From Endothia cerciana (Eukaryota; Ascomycota; Sordariomycetes; Diaporthales; Cryphonectriaceae): 64,000 nt of DNA. Positions 57,461-64,000 of the stretch are shown one piece after another. The notes beneath the pieces were generated by a model that searched no databases, was not told the DNA's origin, and saw only the letters and a list, made by a program, of their open reading frames with translations. The DNA is taken from contig JALRMH010000015.1 of assembly GCA_026119935.1 (NCBI GenBank), positions 186,001-250,000 on the forward strand, in the 5' to 3' direction. How positions within the stretch are numbered: the first letter of the stretch is position 1; every line of letters begins with the position of its first letter. A program made the translations under genes and the position numbers.

Positions 57461-59973
57461 GGATGCTCAAAGCTGAGCGCATAGCTGAGCGCGGCAGCAG
57501 GGCAGGCAAGCAGCCGGTGACCGCGTGCGACAGCGTTCTACTCCATGGCCACTGTCTGCCTATCAGGCTGTCCGCTTCTAATTGGTCATATGAAGTATCG
57601 ATGATTAAACGGTCCCTTCGATGCTCTCCAGCAGTCGGCTAAAACCCCGACCCTGAAATGTTTGAACAGCTGTTGCGATCCCACGTTCACGCGGGGAGAC
57701 ACGCGGATGCTACCCACCGCTAAAGTCGTTTCACGCCTAGCAGTACATAGTAGTGTCGATATAAGTCAAGGTGTGCTGCTTTTTTAGGGTGCATGCCGTA
57801 CGAAAATTTCGGGATCGAAATATTCTCCGATGGAAAATAGGCGCTCGTGTTGGTGCTTGTACTATAGTACGGCCGCCAGTCTGGCCGCCGCGAAATTAAC
57901 AACGCAACCTCCCACGAAATTTGTGCGAGAAATTATTGTCAGAAATTGATTGTTCGTCGAGCGAGAGAAGACGACAACACTGTCGTCCAATGCCACCCCC
58001 ACCCCTCCCGCAGAGGAGGTTTTAGTGCAGGTTGGGCCGTTCTCTTATCGTCAAAAGCTAGCCGCTTCGTGGCTGGCCAGGCAATCTTGAGGACGAGGGC
58101 AGTGGGAGGTCCTCGGCTCGAGTTTGGCGTGCCAGGGTACCCAGCCGGTGAGTCTGGGCAGCACCTGACCTCGAGGCAGAGAGCATTGAGCAGCTGGTGG
58201 CCTCCGTCCCTGATCGACGGCAAGCGAACTTGAGCAATGGCCATGTCAAGACTGCATCCGATCCGGAACGGTTTCTACAGTGCTGGGGGCGCAGCTGTAG
58301 TTGGTTGTCATGCAGTAAGACGGCACGACGAAAAGCTTCCCGGCACGGTACCGAGTTTTTGACGCAGTGTGTCCGAGGTGGGCAGCTTTGCATCGTCGCA
58401 TTAGGCAGTCATTACTCAATGGCTCCAACTGGTGTGATGCACCGTCTCCATGCTCCTCGGGACTCGAGATCAGCACCACGACGCTAGAACCCTAGCGTCG
58501 GAAACCCCACAGGTTCGGAAGGCGGCGATGAGCTGGCTGGTGGTGAGAGGAGGGTGGGGGGAGGGGGCATAAGACACGAGAACGAGAATAATGGGGAGAA
58601 GAAGGGAAACAAGAAGATGGTGATGACAGGCCGCGGAAGGCCGGAAATCATCCCTAGCGTCGATAGAGGGGGAGCGTGATGGGCTCCAATCTCGGGTTCT
58701 AGACTGACGAGATCCTACCCAGGGCACGGGCAGCCAGCCTGCCGCTGCAACTCTGTCTGTCCTGTTCGTCATGGACCACTGGGGAGCTTGGGTGGCACAC
58801 TGACAGATAGCACCCCTGAGGGGCTCGCCGCCGAGCACTAATAGCTGTGATCCACGTACTGACCGATGCCTTCCGCAGCCCATCTGGAGGCCGTTCGTTG
58901 GCTGGAAACCAGAGCCGGCGGCTCAGGCGAGCGCCCAGATGCCGTTCTGCAGACGACTATCGTCAAAGGCCCAATCCCATCCCGCCTCGTCAGGCTCGCA
59001 TGCCGTAAACGAGGAACGAGATGCCGTACTATCGCAAGGCGGGATGTTGGTGGAGCCAAGTGCGGTGAAGGTGGGTGTGGGCTGCAAGCCGCACGCGACG
59101 GTCACGTCCAATCCCGCATGTGCCAACCCGTGCGGCATGCAGGTGAAGCTGCAAGCCAAGTCCCCACCCGATTGCTTGATGCCTCGCTACGGAATGCACT
59201 CTCGCACGCTTTGGAACGCTTCTGCAACCTGGGAGTGCCGTCGAAACATTGTACCCGTTGCAGATTCGATCCGCCGGGGCATCGGTGGACCCGTCAGTGT
59301 CGGCGGGACTCGGGATCAGCTAGTGCCACCATGCTATGCTGCTGTTGGGGGTGGGTGCTGTTGGGGGTGAGGGGACCAATCGCCCAGGTGCCATCGGGTA
59401 AGATGGCCAAAAACCTGTCGTCCTCAACTTGATGGTGAAGGTGATCAGTGAGATAACCGCCCACCTGCGCGAGAGGGTACATGCCATAGTACTACGGTGG
59501 TGCATACTGGGGTGGCAGGGGCGCCCCACGTCCAAAAAGAAGCTTGATGGTGGGGTGGTCGTCACTGCCCAGTGCGGCTAGCCCAGATCACGGGCAGGTA
59601 CAGGGGCGTCCCAGGAAATTGGGAGCAGCTGTCAACTGCCCATTTCAGGTGCCAACCGATGCAAAAACACAGCGATACCGGAAATCAGATCATGCACCCG
59701 GCTGGGCTTTAGACAGATCAATCTTTTCGCTTCTCTGGCAGCCCAGATGCCAAGTCTGACCTCACCACCCGCTGGCTTGGCACAAGTTACTGCTGTTACG
59801 CCTTGCACTTCACACCATATGATACCCGCCACCGAACACAGTACGAAGGGTCCACACCAGGCACGGTCTTCCTTCGCCCACCCACCGCGGGGCACCTCTC
59901 AGATACGAAATGAACCAGCCAGATCAGCCTGGTTACCCGCACAGGGACCAAGCTCCCTCACGGCCTGTCACAT

Positions 59974-60026
59974 ATGGATTGTGTGTGCGTGTGTGTGTGC
60001 ATGTGTGTATGCGTGTATGTATGCAT
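59974..60026 (+). repeat. TG-rich imperfect microsatellite
   Basis: (TG)n interrupted by CG, CA and TA steps. Confidence 0.85.
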
Positions 60027-62836
60027 AATTCTAGCCCAACCTGTCGATCGAGTCTCCAGCATGCCCCCGCTTGTGTCACCCCGTCCTGGCATACGACACA
60101 CTGATGGATCAAGATCCTGCGCGTCTGTCACCAAGGATCTGGTCACAATACAATCCCCGTCTCGCGGAGCTGCGCCGTGGTCCTCCTGCAGAGTGTCGGG
60201 CAGTGCCCTGAGCCTCGCCTCGAAATGAGGCCCTGGCGTGGGTCAGCCTTGTCACAGGCCACGTCGTTCCCCGCCCCAGCACGATATGCCCGAGATGAGC
60301 CAGGAGGTAGGCCACAATATTCTTCCGAGATTTCACATTACTTCTGGATCCTGACCGGCTCTCGGAACGGCATGGCAGACCTCCGCTAACACCAGCCCAG
60401 GACGTCCAGTGAGCCCAACCCACAGCGCGCAGAGTCCTGCGCTCGACTGCTCGTGTAGATACTGACCGGCCTCGTGATCGCTCAGGTTTCCGGTTCGTGC
60501 CCTGTATGTTGTGCGCCGAGCAGGAAGCACCTAAGGTCACAATATCGGGGATGCAGATCGCCAGATTCGCCCCTACACCTCTACTGACGTACGGATCACA
60601 TACGTATAACAAGTCCCACGACGAAATGCACACTCGTCTATTCGGTATTATGGCTGTGTGGTGGTCTGTGCACCCCGTCACATTCCATGTTGTACTGCAG
60701 GGACACATGGGAAGTGGATTGATTGCTTACAGTCCCAACTGACGTCGATGCGGCCAAGGATACTGCAGTAGCCTCGCCAGGAACCGTAGCAAGAGACGCT
60801 CACAGAACAATATATCTGCCGGTCACAGCGACGGATCTCACCCCCGGGCGGCCCGTGCCAACCGGGGACTTCGGCTCCGCAAGCCTGACGCTTCAACGGG
60901 CAGCTCGGGGTCAAGCGGCAGGGAGGGATTCACCCCTATCGGAAGTGCTATTCTACGCATCACCACGCCTCAACTTCTGCATCTTAGGCTTATGGCGGCG
61001 GTGTGGGCGGGATTGCTCCATCTTCACTGGTGCAGGGACCTATCTATGCTGCGTGTGCGAGCAATGGATCCCGCCAGAAGGGTTAGGGACGCCCGGGTGC
61101 CCTCGCAGGCCCTGCGTGACTGGACTGGCATCGTGGTTCTCAGCATCCGGCATCATTTGTTTGGTTTGTCCCGGGCGAAGCATCGTTTCACCTGCAGAGC
61201 TTCCCAGACCGATCGTCCTTTTCTGGCCGCCATTCTCGCGATTATGCGGTGGCCCGAATGGGCTTGAGGTTCCGTCCAACTCCGTGGCTTCATGTGCAGA
61301 CTGATCATACGGAACCTGTTTCGAACCTAAAACGTCAACGCTGCGCTAGCCTGGCGTGCCAGCCTAGCCTACGTCCAACGGCCCTGCGATACCAGCAGCT
61401 CCCTCTCATGCCGCGCTGCACAATACTGTCCTTTCGGTACTGGCCGTTTCGAGGTCGGGAGCTGCCGAGCTTTAGAGTTAGGGACTACAGGAACCCCGAC
61501 TTCTGCCTGCAGACTGTCTCCGCCGGTGCCTCCTCTCTACCTGGGGCCATGGCGGTATCCCCAACATTGGCAGGGGCAATCCTACGTCGGAGAGTCTGGT
61601 TGGCCTGGTGAGCAGTGGTCGAGCTTGACCGCCTGGCTGATGTGCGGCGGAATCCAACGTGATCCCTCGCGAGCCTGCAGACGGGTCTTCGAGGCGGCAT
61701 TGCATCAATACGGCACAGTGCTCCAGTCTGAGACCGCGGGTATTTAGCCTCATTCTAAACGGTGCGAGAGCACATGCGAGACCTCGAGACGTTAGCTGAC
61801 GCCCGAGATCCTGAAATCCGTGGTCGATCATGGGCCGACATCTGCCATCCTCCCACATGGATTCGACGAGACCGTTTCCGAGCCTGATTACCCTCCTAGA
61901 CAGGTTGGTGCTAGATCCCGGGGCAACCGCAGGAGCCTTGGTATATTCACGAGTCGTCATGCATTAAGCCAAAGATGGCAGGCAATGCGTTCTAACATGT
62001 AGAGAGGACCTGTGGAGACAACGATGAGAATAAGAGCTCGGCCTTCGAACACCCTAGGTTGTTATGGGCATCTTCCAAGGGTCTGGGAGTTAAGCGTACA
62101 CGGCACGCAAATGATCGACGACATATTTGTCAGCCCTCAGACCAGCCTGCAACCCTGGACAACAGCGGCGACGAGGTCACTGCGCAACTTGGGGTCTGCG
62201 GAACTGAGGTTTGCGGGCTAACGAGTCGACATCCTGTTTCTTGTGGCCGTGCACGACATCACCGGATGTAGCGAACCAGAAAAGGAACCACGGGCCCGTC
62301 CTGACCGCCAGTCACAAAACTGGAGAGAAGGATTGCATTGCACACACCATCAAGCACTGGCGATGATATCGCAGTCCCGAGGCTAGTTCCCACAACGCCA
62401 TGCGTGGTGGCGTTCTACATGCAAGAGCTCTGACATATCTAGTCTTATGATACGCTATCTGATCCGTGCGCTGTACCTTAATTCTTACCTTATGACCCCT
62501 CAGGCACGATGGTGGGGACCGTGGCCTGACAATACATCCGCACCGCCGCGAGCGATCGTCATGCGCCTTCCGCAGCAGGGCAAGCCGCACACGGTTCATC
62601 CGAAGGTAATGAATGTTCTCGAATACAGTGCCCGAAGCTAAGCTAAGCTGCCGCAACGGCGATGCTAGTTCATACGATAGTACGGCGAAGACTTACCCAA
62701 GGGTCCCCTCTATCAACCTAACGGACTATCAGAACGGGCGCCGTTGGTGGGTTCTCTTTCTTCTTCTTTCTCCTTCTCTGCCCTCTTCTCCTCAGTACCT
62801 TCCAGTAACTAGACCCATTATTCCACCGCGCTCGTC

Positions 62837-62860
62837 GTTGTTGTTGTTGTTGTTGTTGTT
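62837..62860 (+). repeat. (GTT)8 microsatellite
   Basis: Eight perfect units. Confidence 0.95.
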
Positions 62861-64000
62861 TATGTTTCCCCCCGATCTCCGTCTTAGTCCTCGCCGCGGG
62901 TCTCCAGTGGGTCTCGACGGCGGCCAGGGCGGCTAAGGTATATTTGTACGGCAATCGAGGTAATTCGCCGATGTCGACAAGTGGTTCGCCAAAAATTCTA
63001 CGCTCGGCAGATGAGATGCCATGCGGGCGGCCGGGGTCACGGTACCCTCTTGACTCGGGGCGGCGAGAAAGCCCGATTATTTTTGGTAACGAACGGAGGC
63101 AGATCGCGGCGTCATAGCACTGCAGTAGTCCCCGCGCAGAATGTCGCCTGCGCGGCGTCGTTGAGGATGTGGCTCCACCAAGCTCTGGGGGACGCCTAGT
63201 TGCTGTGAGGAGGGGGTCCCCCTGCGATACTTGTCGGACGAAACTTCAAGAACGCTAGTACGGTCGAGACCAGATGAGTCGCTAGTGACAAGTGTTGCAG
63301 TTGTCCCTTGGCAGATACCTTCCAAGGTTGGCGTGCTCGTCGATACCTTCACCGGGCGAATCGTGGTGGACTTCCAGCTGTGTAGGCACACGCTTGCCAG
63401 TGACCTTTGCTCTGCTGGGTCTCTCTAGAGTGCTCAGAGAGGGGAGAGGCCAGAGGGCTCGGCTCTACGCCTTCCACCCTCGAACGCATAGGCCACTGTT
63501 GATCTTGACACGTTTCACCCGGTCATGCTTGTCAGGAGACTGTCAATCATCTGTCCGGTCTTCCTTGCTAGGCAGTAGCACAGTCCTTGAAGCCGGTTGT
63601 TATCTTTGCCCCTCGCCAGAGACCCGGGAATCTCTACCTAGATCCTATCTACGCAGAAAGCACCTTAAACTTTCCCGGTCGTCAAACTCAATCTAAGATC
63701 TCACGACGGGTCGCCGATTGCCAAGGCCTGGGACATACCAGGGTGCAGGTATGGAGGGCCCTAGAGTTAAGGCGAGCGATGTTGTGCGAACCAGCAACCT
63801 ACATGCAATCGCATCTCAGGAATTTGCGTCCGCATAGGCCCTCATCGGCTCGGCTTCAGGCCCAGGGCGAGACGACGGCGCCCATTCCAAATCCCGCCAG
63901 CCTCGCGGCATCACGAAGCATAAAGGGGCTAGCCAAGCAGAGGCGTTTATGTACGTGCCTTCGGCCCGATCACCGTTGCTTCAGCGACAAGTGCTCGTTT

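Larger units (their letters stand above)
54121..64000. other. 9.9-kb region without recognised genes
   Basis: After the RasGEF promoter (54.1-55 kb), no domain, signal peptide or family is recognisable up to the window's end. Open segments with splice-like borders occur on minus at about 55.9-57.4 kb and 58.2-59.6 kb (see findings). Larger single frames (58866-59432 +, 60109-60708 -, 60723-61304 +, 61478-61960 -) overlap others and look like chance frames in balanced-GC sequence. Simple repeats: C14 (54931-54944), (CA)9 (55448-55466), C15 (56111-56125), TG-rich (59974-60026), (GTT)8 (62837-62860). Confidence 0.5.

Noticed and set aside
58866..59432. 188-codon plus frame
   Set aside because: Arg/Gly/Ala-rich chance-type composition, overlapped by minus frames; no domain.
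60723..61304. 193-codon plus frame with Cys pairs (CCVCEQWIPPEG)
   Set aside because: It looked like a zinc-binding fragment, but Cys spacing fits no known finger, and an equally plausible minus frame covers the same bases.

Overview
The window is nuclear DNA of a filamentous ascomycete (Pezizomycotina, most likely Sordariomycetes). The evidence is short spliceosomal introns (mostly 53-124 nt) with GTRNGT-type donors, CTAAC/CTGAC branch sites and YAG acceptors, GC-ending codons, and typical fungal families: a fungal-type rhodopsin/PTH11-like receptor, a three-domain laccase, a yeast-type amino-acid permease, a CDC25-type Ras exchange factor, a fungal STAND N-terminal domain and a centrosomin-motif spindle-pole protein. 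No bacterial operon, CRISPR array, rRNA or intact transposon was seen. Exon boundaries below were worked out by hand from splice signals and reading phase; every spliced model has a total length divisible by three.

Layout. 1-2.1 kb: no gene seen. 2.1-3.1: WW-domain protein (+). 5.7-8.3: STAND-type N-terminus joined to a WD40-like region, without NACHT (+). 8.6-9.8: secreted Cys-rich, probably GPI-anchored protein (+). 10.05-10.13: intron-containing tRNA-Ala(CGC). 11.0-12.7: F-box-like protein (+), convergent with a seven-helix rhodopsin-family protein (12.8-14.3, -). 14.3-19.2: AT-richer gene-poor stretch. 19.2-21.0: flavin monooxygenase (+), convergent with a mitochondrial DNAJC28-type protein (21.1-22.7, -). 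23.4-24.8: short-chain dehydrogenase (-) with a GC-AG intron. 24.8-28.0: no gene recognised. 28.0-31.1: centrosomin-motif protein (+). 31.8-32.4: TRP14-like thioredoxin (+). 33.0-35.0: laccase (-). 36.9-37.6: small secreted protein (+). 38.3-38.8: PPxY protein with an eight-residue Cys-Cys-Phe-Ser repeat tail (-). 40.0-40.7: small AT-hook protein (-). 40.7-46.8: repeat-rich region with one possible unrecognised gene. 46.8-49.0: amino-acid permease (+). 50.5-54.1: CDC25-like RasGEF with SH3 (-). 54.1-64 kb: no recognisable gene, but open segments with splice-like borders that could be an unrecognised gene or relics.

The genes do not form an obvious biosynthetic cluster. Several concern sensing and membrane traffic: a rhodopsin-like receptor, a RasGEF that would activate Ras/cAMP signalling, an amino-acid permease, and a PPxY protein of the kind bound by Rsp5/Nedd4 ligases that down-regulate permeases. 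Linking them is inference only. The most unusual features are the octad CCFS repeat protein, the NACHT-less STAND-WD40 protein, the tRNA-Ala(CGC), the GC-AG intron, the WCGDC thioredoxin, and a marked excess of long G/C homopolymers and microsatellites, several of which lie inside and lengthen introns.
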